DNA of 64,000 bases from Knoellia sp. p5-6-4 (GTDB lineage: Bacteria > Actinomycetota > Actinomycetes > Actinomycetales > Dermatophilaceae). Below are positions 44,884-53,483 of this stretch, one piece after another. The stretch covers positions 1,054,001 to 1,118,000 of the forward strand of contig NZ_JARGZF010000002.1 of assembly GCF_029222705.1 (NCBI RefSeq). The letters run 5' to 3'. Under the pieces are notes generated by a model that did not search any database, had not been told where the DNA came from, and saw only the letters and a list, made by a program, of their open reading frames with translations. Position numbers and translations under genes: made by a program. Positions within the stretch are counted from its first letter, which is position 1. Each line of letters starts with the position of its first letter.

Positions 44884-45327
44884 ATGGTGAAGGGCATGGA
44901 CTGGACACTCGAGGTCGTCGTGCTCCCCGTCAGTGACATCGACAGCGCGATCGCGTTCTACCGCGACAAGGTCGGCTTCGCGCTCGACCACCGCACGACC
45001 ACCGGCGACATGGACTTCGCCCAGCTGACGCCACCCGGTTCGGGGTGCTCGATCGTCGTCGGCACGCTGCCGTCGCAGCAGGAGATGGCGCCCGGCTCGA
45101 TGAAGGGCCTGCAGCTGGTGGTGGCCGACGCGGCAGCCGCCCGTGAGGAGCTGCTCGGGCGCGGGGTGGAGTGCAGCGAGGTCACCGTCTTCGACGAGCG
45201 CGACGGCGGCACCTTCTTCGGGTTCGCCGACCCCGACGGCAACACCTGGGCCGTGCAGCAGATCAAGGCCCGGGCCCAGACGCCGCTGATCCCCCACGAG
45301 TACCGCGCCCGCCTCGCCGGCGGCTGA
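44884..45327 (+). CDS. VOC (glyoxalase) family protein
   Basis: A 147-residue single-domain VOC protein: LEVVVLPVSDIDSAIAFYRD at the start, and DGGTFFGFADPDGNTWAVQQ near 115 with the metal-binding Glu/His-type position. The ATG at 44884 or the one at 44896 may be the true start; neither has an ideal ribosome site. Its role is unknown. It lies inside the catabolic region but is separated from the operon before it by an inverted repeat. Confidence 0.82.
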   Translation: MVKGMDWTLEVVVLPVSDIDSAIAFYRDKVGFALDHRTTTGDMDFAQLTPPGSGCSIVVGTLPSQQEMAPGSMKGLQLVVADAAAAREELLGRGVECSEVTVFDERDGGTFFGFADPDGNTWAVQQIKARAQTPLIPHEYRARLAGG

Positions 45328-45402
45328 CCCACGCGCTCACCCATGCGCTGACCCGCGTCCGGCAGGGCCGGGTGGTGAGGTGTTGCGGCATACCGGGGAT
45401 CC

Positions 45403-45421
45403 GTTGGCAGGTTGTGCCAAC
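45403..45421 (+). promoter_or_regulatory. Perfect palindrome GTTGGCA-N5-TGCCAAC before hyuA
   Basis: GTTGGCAGGTTGTGCCAAC has two exact 7-base arms. TTGAAT (45443-45448) begins 22 bp after the core right arm TGCCAA and fits a -10 element, which would centre the palindrome near -43, an activator position. It is the best copy of the motif shared by several promoters here. Confidence 0.7.
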
Positions 45422-45495
45422 GAAACGGACGCGCCGCGCCGGTTGAATCGTCGCCAGCGATAACCCCGCGAACCACCCAGACTTCAGGAGCGCGA

Positions 45496-47616
45496 ATGTC
45501 CGCAGCGCCGACGCAGCCACGCCGCATCCGGATCGGCATCGACACCGGTGGCACGTTCACCGACGTCGTCGCCTTCGACGAGGACTCCGGCGAGCTGCTC
45601 ACCACCAAGACCCCCTCCACCCCGAGCAACCCGGCCGACGGCTTCATCAACGGCGTGCACAAGGTGCTCGACCTGCTCGGGGCCACCGGCGCCGACGTCA
45701 CCGCCGTGTGCCACGGCACCACCGTCGCGACCAACAAGCTCCTCGAGGGCAAGGTCGAGCAGCTCGGCTTCATCACGAGCGAGGGCTACGAGTTCATGCT
45801 CGAGATCGCCCGCCAGGCCGTCCCGGACGGCTACGGCAACTCCTACTTCTGGGTCAAGCCCCCGCGCATCGTCCCCGCCGACTACGTCAAGACCGTCGGT
45901 GGCCGACTCGACTTCGAGGGCAACGAGATCCGCCCGTTCGACGAGGAGCAGGCCGTCGCCGCCGCCCGCTGGTTCAAGGACCGCGGCATCACGACGATCG
46001 GCGTCTGCCTGCTGCACTCCTACGCAGGCGACGAGCACGAGCTGCGGATGCGTGAGATCCTGCGCCGCGAGCACCCGGACGCCGTCGTCTCCATCTCCTC
46101 CGAGGTGCTGCGCGAGTACCGCGAGTACGAGCGCTCGATGACCACCCTGGTCGACGCCGCGGTGAAGCCGAACGTCTCGCGCTACGTCACCAACATCCAC
46201 AAGCGCCTCGACGACTTCACCGGCGCCCACGAGGGCGGCCGCGAGTCGATCCCCTTCTACATCATGAAGTCCAACGGGGGCGTGCTCTCCGCCGACGAGG
46301 TCGTGCACCAGCCCATCACCACGGTGCTGTCCGGCCCCGCGGCCGGTGCGCTCGGCGCCGGCCTCATCGCCAGGAAGGCCGGCTTCGACAAGGTGCTCAC
46401 GTGCGACGGCGGCGGCACCTCGACCGACGTCAGCGTGGTCCTCGGCGGCGAGCCGACCCTGACCACTGAGGGCACTGTCGGCGCCTACCCGAGCAAGATC
46501 CCGATGATCGACGTCGTCACGGTGGGCGCGGGTGGCGGCTCCATCGCGTGGATCTCCCCCGAGGGCACCCTCAAGGTCGGCCCGCAGTCCGCGGGCGCCG
46601 ACCCCGGCCCGCTCTGCTACGCCAAGGGCGGCACCGAGCCGACGATCACCGACGCGCACGTCGTGCTCGGCCGGATCCCCCCGCACCTGCTCGGCGGTGA
46701 GATCCCGCTCGACACCGAGGCGGCCAAGGCCGGCATCGACGCCATCGCGGCCAGGCTCGGCATCGACCCCGACCGTTGCGCCACGGGCATCCTCGAGATC
46801 TCGGCGTGGAACCAGGCCAACGCCCTGCGCCAGGTCAGCGTCAAGCGCGGCCTCGACGTGCGCGACTTCATGCTGGCCACCTTCGGCGGCTCCGGCTCGC
46901 TGCTGGCCTGCCGCCTGGTCGACATCCTCGACCTCGCGGGCGTGGTCGTGCCCCAGAACCCCGGCAACGTCTCGGCGTTCGGCCTGCTCACCGTCGACGT
47001 CAAGAACGACTACGTGCAGACGGCCGTCGCCAAGCACCACAGCCTCGACTACGCCGCGGTGCAGAAGACCTTCGACGAGCTCACCGACAAGGCCGCCAAG
47101 GCCCTTGACGCAGAGGGCTTCCCGCGCGACCAGCACCGCTTCACGCGCACCGTCGACCTGCGCTACTTCGGCCAGGCGTTCGAGGTGCGTGTGACGGCGC
47201 CGGAGGGCACCGTCGACGCAGCGTATGCCGAGAAGGTCGCCGACGCCTTCCACGCCGAGCACCGCGCGCTGTACGGCTACGACTTCAAGGGCGACCCGCA
47301 CCAGCAGGTCGAGTGGGTCAACCTGCGCGTCACCGGTGTCGGCCCGATCACCCGGCCCGAGCTGCGCGAGGTCGGCACCAACCAGGGCGAGGCCGGCGTC
47401 GCCGAGCGCGCCCGCAAGTCGAACCGCCCGGTCTGCTTCGACGCCGAGGTCGGCTACGTCGAGACCGACGTCTACTGGCGCCCCGACCTGCGCGCCGGAG
47501 ACACCCTCAGCGGCCCGGCCATCGTCGAGGAGTTCGGCTCGACCGTGCCCGTCCACCCCGGCTTCACCGTTCGCGTCGACGCGATCGGCAACCTCGTCAT
47601 CACCAAGGAGGCCTGA
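45496..47616 (+). CDS. hyuA: Hydantoinase/oxoprolinase subunit A
   Basis: A 706-residue ATP-binding subunit. RIRIGIDTGGTFTDVVAFDE opens the hydantoinase/oxoprolinase N-terminal domain, and GTTVATNKLLEGK near residue 75 is conserved. LSGPAAGALGAGLIARKAG and TCDGGGTSTDVSVV near 278-312 are the actin-like ATPase motifs. The family hydrolyses or carboxylates cyclic amides and ketones with ATP. The ATG follows CAGGAG. It pairs with HyuB, which begins 5 bp downstream. Confidence 0.92.
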   Translation: MSAAPTQPRRIRIGIDTGGTFTDVVAFDEDSGELLTTKTPSTPSNPADGFINGVHKVLDLLGATGADVTAVCHGTTVATNKLLEGKVEQLGFITSEGYEFMLEIARQAVPDGYGNSYFWVKPPRIVPADYVKTVGGRLDFEGNEIRPFDEEQAVAAARWFKDRGITTIGVCLLHSYAGDEHELRMREILRREHPDAVVSISSEVLREYREYERSMTTLVDAAVKPNVSRYVTNIHKRLDDFTGAHEGGRESIPFYIMKSNGGVLSADEVVHQPITTVLSGPAAGALGAGLIARKAGFDKVLTCDGGGTSTDVSVVLGGEPTLTTEGTVGAYPSKIPMIDVVTVGAGGGSIAWISPEGTLKVGPQSAGADPGPLCYAKGGTEPTITDAHVVLGRIPPHLLGGEIPLDTEAAKAGIDAIAARLGIDPDRCATGILEISAWNQANALRQVSVKRGLDVRDFMLATFGGSGSLLACRLVDILDLAGVVVPQNPGNVSAFGLLTVDVKNDYVQTAVAKHHSLDYAAVQKTFDELTDKAAKALDAEGFPRDQHRFTRTVDLRYFGQAFEVRVTAPEGTVDAAYAEKVADAFHAEHRALYGYDFKGDPHQQVEWVNLRVTGVGPITRPELREVGTNQGEAGVAERARKSNRPVCFDAEVGYVETDVYWRPDLRAGDTLSGPAIVEEFGSTVPVHPGFTVRVDAIGNLVITKEA

Positions 47617-47621
47617 GCGCC

Positions 47622-49634
47622 ATGACGCAGACAGCCCAGACCGCCACGGCTGCCCAGTCCCAGGGCGCCGACCTCGCCGCCATCGTCGCGGCGAAGCCGG
47701 TGAACCCGGCCGGCCTGCCCACGGCATACGAGCACGGCAACCGGCTCACCGCCGAGGGCACCACCGTCGACCCGATCATCATCGAGATCGTCGAGGGCAC
47801 GCTGGCCAGCGTGGAGATGGAGGTCGAGACCGCCATCGCGCGCACCAGCCGCTCGCCCATGATCCGCGACGCGCACGACTTCCGCGCCGGCATCCACGAC
47901 CGCCAGCTGCGCAAGCTCACCGGCCGCTCCTACTCGGCGCTCGTGCACCCGATCGTGCGGGACTTCCCGCTGTCGGAGATGCAGGAGGGCGACGTCTTCT
48001 TCCACAACGACGTCTACGAGTCGGAGGGCGGCATCGGCCACCTCCCCGACCTGTGCGTCACCGTGCCGGTGTTCCACGACGGCGAGGTCGTCGCGTTCGT
48101 GCAGGCCTTCGGGCACCACGACGACATCGGCGGCGCCTGCCCCGGCTCGATGCCCTCGGGCGCCCAGAGCGTCTACGAGGAGGGCCTCGCCGTCCCGCCG
48201 ATCAAGCTGTGGGAGGCCGGCAGGCCCAACACGGCCGCGCTGCGCATCATGACGCGCAACTCGCGCATGCCCGACAGCCTCGCCGCCGACCTCGACGCCG
48301 AGTGCTCGGCCTGCCTCATGGGCGCCCGCCGGCTGTCGGAGCTGTTCGGCCGCTACGGCCGCGAGACGGTCGAGGCCGCCTTCGACGGCATCCTCGACAA
48401 GACGACGGAGACCTACCGCCGCGAGATCCTGTCCAAGATCCCCGACGGCACCTACGTCTGGGAGGACTACGCCGAGCACGACGGTGTCGACGAGCCGACG
48501 CTGCACACCCAGCGGATCACGCTGACCAAGGTGAGCGACGCCCCGGCCGACCCCGAGAACGGCCGTCCGGCGGGCCCGCGCCTCATCATCGACTTCACCG
48601 GCACCGCCCCGCAGGCCAAGGGCCCGATCAACCACTGCGGCGACTACGTCGGCGGCAACTTCCTCAAGAAGTGGCTCGCGCCGATCCTGCGCAACCTGGC
48701 CGACACCCCGGAGCGGATGGCCGAGCTCGACGTCAACGAGGGCATCGTGCCGCTCATCGAGATGCGCTTCCCGGAGAAGGGCACCCTGCTGACGCCGATC
48801 TTCCCGGCGCCGACCAACGCCCGCACGTTCGTCATCCTGCGCCTGCTCGGCGTGCTGGCGGGCGTGGTGGCCAAGGCGGTCGACGGCAAGATGCCGGCCG
48901 ACCAGGAGACCATCCGCTACACCGGGGTCTACGGCAAGGACCGCGACGGCAACGACTACCTGATGCGCGAGGTGCTCGGCGGCGGCTCGGGCGGCCGCTA
49001 CTACGCCGACGGCGAGGACACCATCCACGTCGTGCCCGACTCGCGGAACCTGCCGACCGAGTTCACCGAGTCCCGCTTCCCGTTCATCGTCGAGCGGCTC
49101 GGCCTCGCGGTCGACTCCGGTGGCGCCGGACGCTACCGCGGTGGCCTGGGCTACGAGAAGCAGATCCGGATGCTCAAGGACGCCAACTTCATGTCCATCG
49201 CCGACCGCTCGATCCTCGCGTGCTGGGGCGTCAAGGGCGGCAAGGCCGGACGGCCGTTCGAGGTGACCATCGACCTCGGTGGCCCCAACGAGCGCGAGGT
49301 CGACGCGCTGGCCGACGCCGAGCCCGTGAAGGCCGGCCAGGTCATCCGCATCCGCACCACCGGCGGTGGCGGCTGGGGCGACCCACTGACCCGCCCATAC
49401 GACGAGGTGAAGCGCGACCTGCGCTGGGGCAAGGTCTCCTTCGAGGGCGCCCGCCGCGACTACGGCGTCGTGGCGACCGGCACCAAGGACGACCCGGTCG
49501 TCGACGTGGAGGCCTCAGACGCGCTGCGCGAGCAGCTGCGCGCCGAGCGGCCCGCGGAACCCTTCTTCGACCGCGGCCCGGGCTACGCCCGCCTGGCCGA
49601 GGGCAAGAGCGCGGCGGATGTCGACTGGCTCTGA
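47622..49634 (+). CDS. hyuB: Hydantoinase/oxoprolinase subunit B
   Basis: A 670-residue partner of HyuA (Hydantoinase_B family). Recognisable parts are TLASVEMEVETAIARTSRSP near residue 62, HNDVYESEGGIGHLPDLCV near 128, FTGTAPQAKGPINHCGDY near 330 and GGAGRYRGGLGYEKQIRM near 505. Together the pair would open a cyclic amide ring with ATP. Acetone carboxylase and caprolactamase share this fold, so the substrate is open; the purine/pyrimidine setting favours a hydantoin-like or barbiturate-like ring. Confidence 0.92.
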   Translation: MTQTAQTATAAQSQGADLAAIVAAKPVNPAGLPTAYEHGNRLTAEGTTVDPIIIEIVEGTLASVEMEVETAIARTSRSPMIRDAHDFRAGIHDRQLRKLTGRSYSALVHPIVRDFPLSEMQEGDVFFHNDVYESEGGIGHLPDLCVTVPVFHDGEVVAFVQAFGHHDDIGGACPGSMPSGAQSVYEEGLAVPPIKLWEAGRPNTAALRIMTRNSRMPDSLAADLDAECSACLMGARRLSELFGRYGRETVEAAFDGILDKTTETYRREILSKIPDGTYVWEDYAEHDGVDEPTLHTQRITLTKVSDAPADPENGRPAGPRLIIDFTGTAPQAKGPINHCGDYVGGNFLKKWLAPILRNLADTPERMAELDVNEGIVPLIEMRFPEKGTLLTPIFPAPTNARTFVILRLLGVLAGVVAKAVDGKMPADQETIRYTGVYGKDRDGNDYLMREVLGGGSGGRYYADGEDTIHVVPDSRNLPTEFTESRFPFIVERLGLAVDSGGAGRYRGGLGYEKQIRMLKDANFMSIADRSILACWGVKGGKAGRPFEVTIDLGGPNEREVDALADAEPVKAGQVIRIRTTGGGGWGDPLTRPYDEVKRDLRWGKVSFEGARRDYGVVATGTKDDPVVDVEASDALREQLRAERPAEPFFDRGPGYARLAEGKSAADVDWL

Positions 49635-50502
49635 CGAGCTGGTGACCCCCGGGAGCCCCGCACGGCGGGTGCTCGTCATGGGCGCGTCCGGCAAGACCGG
49701 ACGCGCCGTGACGGGCGCCCTGGCCGCGCGGGACTTCTGCGTGCGCGCCGCCGTCCGCTCGCCCGCCTCGGCCCAGACCGTGTATGCCGCCGGTGCCGGT
49801 GAGCTCGCGGTGCTCGACCTCGCGAGCGGGGCCGGGGTCGAGGAGGCCCTCGACGGCGTGTGGGGCGTCTACCACCTGGCGCCGAACGTGCACCCCCGCG
49901 AGGTCGAGATGGCGCGGCTGGTCGCCGACACGTCCGCCCGGCAGGGCGTGCAGCGGCTGGTGTTCCACTCCGTGCTCCACCCTGACGACACGTCGATGCC
50001 GCACCACCTGCGCAAGGCCAGGGCGGAGGAGGTGGTTCGAGCATCGGGGGTGCCGTGGACGGTGCTGCGCCCCGCGGCATACCACCAGAACCTGCTGCCG
50101 GCGGCGCTGAGCGGCTCGATCGGCGTCCCCTACTCCCTCGACTCCCCCTTCTCGAACGTCGACCTCGACGACGTCGCGGCCGTCGCGGCGACGGTGCTGT
50201 CCGAGGCGGGGCACGAGCAGCAGACCTACGACCTCGCCGGGCCCGAGGTGCTGAGCGTGCGCGAGATGGCCGCGCAGGCGAGCGAGGTGCTGGGGCGACC
50301 GGTCACGGCTGCGCAGACCCCACGCGGCGACTGGCTCGCCGGTCCCGGGACGGGGCTGCCCGAGGACGCGAGGCGAGACCTCCTGGCCATGTTCTCGGCC
50401 TACGACCGCGAGGGTCTGGTGGGCGGCACCGCCTGGCTGTGGGCCCTGCTCGGCCACCGGCCTACCACGTGGGCAGAGGCCGTGGCTGGCAATCCGGTCT
50501 GA
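49618..50502 (+). CDS. NmrA-type NAD(P)-binding oxidoreductase
   Basis: A 294-residue protein with the Rossmann motif VLVMGASGKTGRAVTGALAA near residue 19, then WTVLRPAAYHQNLLP near 145 and a C-terminal part like NmrA proteins. It overlaps the end of hyuB by 17 bp if it starts at the ATG at 49618; a GTG at 49645 is the alternative. It is probably the last gene of the hyuAB transcript. Its substrate is unknown. Confidence 0.82.
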   Translation: MSTGSDELVTPGSPARRVLVMGASGKTGRAVTGALAARDFCVRAAVRSPASAQTVYAAGAGELAVLDLASGAGVEEALDGVWGVYHLAPNVHPREVEMARLVADTSARQGVQRLVFHSVLHPDDTSMPHHLRKARAEEVVRASGVPWTVLRPAAYHQNLLPAALSGSIGVPYSLDSPFSNVDLDDVAAVAATVLSEAGHEQQTYDLAGPEVLSVREMAAQASEVLGRPVTAAQTPRGDWLAGPGTGLPEDARRDLLAMFSAYDREGLVGGTAWLWALLGHRPTTWAEAVAGNPV

Positions 50503-50575
50503 CCGAGCCAGGCAGCGCCGCATTCGACGGGGTTGCTGTCCGGCCGCGCTGCCAGCCGCCACTACGATGAACCGC

Positions 50576-51715
50576 ATGCCCGAGCCGCTCGCCTTCGACC
50601 ATCCCATTCCCGTCGGTCGACCGAACGTCGGCGACCGTGACCGGTTCCTCGCCATGGTGGGTGACGCCCTGGACCGGCGGTGGCTTTCCAACGACGGCCC
50701 GTTCGTGCGTGAGCTGGAACAGCGCATCGCCACGCGGGCCGGTGTCGCCCACTGCGTTGCCATGTGCAACGGCACGGTGGCCTTGGAGGTCGCGATCCGT
50801 GCCCTGGGGCTCGCGGGTGAGGTCATCGTCCCCTCGTACACCTTCGTCGCCACCGCACACGTCCTGCAGTGGCTGGGGATCACGCCGGTGTTCGCCGACA
50901 TCGACCCGCACACGCACCAACTCGACCCCGCTTCGGTCGAGTCCATGATCACCCCGCGCACCACTGGCATCCTCGCCGTTCACCTCTGGGGTCGCGCAGC
51001 TCCCGTTGCCGCGCTCCAGCAGATCGCGGACAGGCATGGCCTTTCCCTCTTCTTCGACGCGGCGCACGCCTTCGACTGCATGTTCGACGGAAGATGGGTC
51101 GGCAGTTTCGGGCGTGCAGAAGTACTGAGCTTCCACGCCACGAAGTTCTTCAACACGATCGAGGGTGGCGCCGTCCTCACCAACGACGACGACTTGGCCC
51201 ACCGGATGCGACTCATGCGCAACTTCGGATTCGCCGGTGAGGACACCGTCGTCGACGTTGGCACCAACGGCAAGATGAATGAGATCTGCGCCGCCATGGG
51301 GCTGACGAACCTCGAAGTGATCGAGGACATCACTGCGGTGAACCGACGCAACGCCGAGGCCTACACCGCGGTCGTCAACGCCATCCCCGGCCTGCGGCTG
51401 CTGCCCTTCGACCCAGCAGCCCGCAACAATTTCCAGTACATTGTGCTCGAGGTTGAGTCCGGCTCCCCAGAGGAACGTGACCGGATTGTGCAGCACCTGC
51501 GGAACAACAATGTCCTCGCCCGGAAGTACTTCTGGCCAAGTGTCCACCGGATGCAGCCCTATCGGGATCTCCACCCTCACGCCGGCCTCCTGCTGCCCCA
51601 CACCGAGCAGGTCGCGGACAGGGTCGTGGTGCTGCCCTCCGGCACTGCGGTGGCGCCTGAGGACATCGAGATCATCGGGAAGCTCCTCCGCGTGGCCTCG
51701 GGGCATCACGGGTGA
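50576..51715 (+). CDS. DegT/DnrJ/EryC1 (WecE-type) sugar aminotransferase
   Basis: A 379-residue PLP enzyme that aminates a nucleotide-linked keto sugar. EVIVPSYTFVATAHVLQWLG near residue 82 is the family signature, FFDAAHAFDC near 158 holds the PLP-binding Asp, and SFHATKFFNTIEGGAV near 183 holds the PLP Lys. TACGAT lies 7 bases before the ATG at 50576, which suggests a leaderless transcript and decides this start over the ATG 9 bases earlier. It is the first gene of a glycan module with codon use less GC-biased than its neighbours. Confidence 0.87.
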   Translation: MPEPLAFDHPIPVGRPNVGDRDRFLAMVGDALDRRWLSNDGPFVRELEQRIATRAGVAHCVAMCNGTVALEVAIRALGLAGEVIVPSYTFVATAHVLQWLGITPVFADIDPHTHQLDPASVESMITPRTTGILAVHLWGRAAPVAALQQIADRHGLSLFFDAAHAFDCMFDGRWVGSFGRAEVLSFHATKFFNTIEGGAVLTNDDDLAHRMRLMRNFGFAGEDTVVDVGTNGKMNEICAAMGLTNLEVIEDITAVNRRNAEAYTAVVNAIPGLRLLPFDPAARNNFQYIVLEVESGSPEERDRIVQHLRNNNVLARKYFWPSVHRMQPYRDLHPHAGLLLPHTEQVADRVVVLPSGTAVAPEDIEIIGKLLRVASGHHG

Positions 51716-52362
51716 CCCACCGGGACAAGGCCCCCCGGGTTCTCCACGTCTTCGGCGCCGGCGGCCAAGGGCGCGAGGCCGCCTGGTTCGCCCGGGCACG
51801 CTGGGGAGAAGACCTCGAGGTGCGCTTCGTCGTGGACGACCCGCGCTTCGTCCCCGCTGACAGGGCCGATGTCGGTCTGGTCCGGGACATCCGTCCCACC
51901 GCGGGTCACCGATGGGTGGCAGCAGTGGGTGACGTTGCGGCGCGACGCCGAGCCACCGAGGCCCTCGGGGCAACCGGAATGCCGGCCACCCGTGTAGTGC
52001 ACCCTGGCGTCGACCTTAGCGGGGTGGAGCACCTCGGCGCGGATGTCATCGTCGGTGCCGGCGCCGTTCTATCGGTGGGTGTCAGCGTGCACGACCACGT
52101 CCACGTCAACGTCGGCGCAACCGTGAGCCACGACGTCGTGCTCGGCGAGTATGCGACCCTTTCCCCGGGCGTCCATGTCGCGGGGTGGGTCGACATCCGG
52201 CCAGGTGCGGTGCTCGGCATCGGTGCCACGGTTGTCAACGGCTCACCGGGCCGAAGGCTGGTGATCGGGGAGGGCGCCGTGGTGGCTGCCGGGGCTTGCG
52301 TCCTCGGGGACGTCGAGCCGGGGACCATGTACGCCGGGGTTCCCGCCCGGCGCAAGCGGTGA
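51712..52362 (+). CDS. NeuD/PglD-type sugar acyltransferase
   Basis: A 216-residue protein. The N-terminal half binds the nucleotide sugar (VLHVFGAGGQGREAAWFARA). The C-terminal half is a left-handed beta helix of hexapeptide repeats (ADVIVGAGAVLSVGVSVHDH onward, ending TMYAGVPARRKR). It would acylate the amino sugar made by the preceding aminotransferase. The GTG start overlaps that gene's stop. Confidence 0.85.
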   Translation: MTHRDKAPRVLHVFGAGGQGREAAWFARARWGEDLEVRFVVDDPRFVPADRADVGLVRDIRPTAGHRWVAAVGDVAARRRATEALGATGMPATRVVHPGVDLSGVEHLGADVIVGAGAVLSVGVSVHDHVHVNVGATVSHDVVLGEYATLSPGVHVAGWVDIRPGAVLGIGATVVNGSPGRRLVIGEGAVVAAGACVLGDVEPGTMYAGVPARRKR

Positions 52363-53483
52363 AACCGATGCACATCCTCCACGTCGGCTCCAGTTCCGCC
52401 TTCGTCGACTTCCTGGTGCGCTACTTCGAGCGCGCAGCCCCTGGGCAGAACCGCCTTGTGCGGTACCCCGCAGCGCCCCAGGCCACGAGTCCCCTCGGCA
52501 CAGCTTTCGCCGCGGTCGGTTATGCCCGGCAGTTGGTCGCCATCGTGCGCGCAGCGCGCCGGGCCGACCTCGTCGTCGCCCACATGATGACGCTGCCTTC
52601 TGCGTTGGCAGTCCTTGGCGCACCGGCTAGGGCCTATCGGGTCTGGAGCGGCTGGGGGGCGGATTATTACGGGTCAGGCGCCGGAGACACCGAGGGCCTT
52701 CTGGGCTCGCAGACAGAAAAACTCGTGGCTGACCTCGGGCTCGACCGGGCACCGCAGGGCGGCCTTCTGGTGCGCCACCTCACCGAACGAGTCGTCGACC
52801 GGGCCATCAGCAAGGTGGATACGTTCTCGGCACCTATCCCCGACGATTTCGACATCATGCGCCAACGGCATCCCGGCTTCCACGGCGCCTACCACCAGCT
52901 GAACTATGCCGACATCGCATCCTTCAAAGGCCCCTCGGTCATCCCGGCGGGCGGGGACATCCTCCTCGGCAACTCCGCCTGGAGCGCCAACAACCACCTT
53001 GAGGCGCTCGAGCACCTGAGCGGGCTGGATCTGGGCGACCGCAAGATCTTGACACCGCTGGCCTATGGCGACCGCACCTACCGCGACATCGTCGTGGAGC
53101 GCGGCCGCGCACTGTTTGGCGACGCATTCGTGCCCTTGCTCGAGCCGCTGCCATTCGATCGGTACCTCGACCGGGTCAGTCGCTGCGGGGTGGTGGTGAT
53201 GAACCACTTCCGGCAGCAGGGACTCGGGAACATTGGGATCGGCCTGTACTCGGGAGCTCACATCTACCTCTCACGCCGAAACCCGCTCCACGCCTTCCTC
53301 AGCCGGGCAGGTCTCGACATCCATGAGTTCGAGACCGCAACGACGCTCCCTCGGGCGCCGGTCGTGGGAGCAGCTCTCGAGCGCCGGCGCGAGCTGATGA
53401 GGGCGATCTGGGGCGAGGACGTCGTGCTGGGGAATGTGCAGCGCCTTCTCAACGCCGCCCGATCTAGCGGCCGGGACGACTAG
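52359..53483 (+). CDS. WecF-like glycosyltransferase (family 56)
   Basis: A 374-residue glycosyltransferase. ILLGNSAWSANNHLEALEHL near residue 204, LTPLAYGDRTYRDIV near 230 and VVMNHFRQQGLGNIGIGLYS near 283 match TDP-Fuc4NAc:lipid II Fuc4NAc transferases (WecF). It would add an acylated amino-dideoxy sugar to a lipid-linked glycan at the inner membrane. Either the GTG at 52359, which overlaps the NeuD stop (GTGA), or the ATG at 52368 starts it. This with the DegT and NeuD genes suggests 4-amino-4,6-dideoxy sugar chemistry. Confidence 0.8.
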   Translation: MKPMHILHVGSSSAFVDFLVRYFERAAPGQNRLVRYPAAPQATSPLGTAFAAVGYARQLVAIVRAARRADLVVAHMMTLPSALAVLGAPARAYRVWSGWGADYYGSGAGDTEGLLGSQTEKLVADLGLDRAPQGGLLVRHLTERVVDRAISKVDTFSAPIPDDFDIMRQRHPGFHGAYHQLNYADIASFKGPSVIPAGGDILLGNSAWSANNHLEALEHLSGLDLGDRKILTPLAYGDRTYRDIVVERGRALFGDAFVPLLEPLPFDRYLDRVSRCGVVVMNHFRQQGLGNIGIGLYSGAHIYLSRRNPLHAFLSRAGLDIHEFETATTLPRAPVVGAALERRRELMRAIWGEDVVLGNVQRLLNAARSSGRDD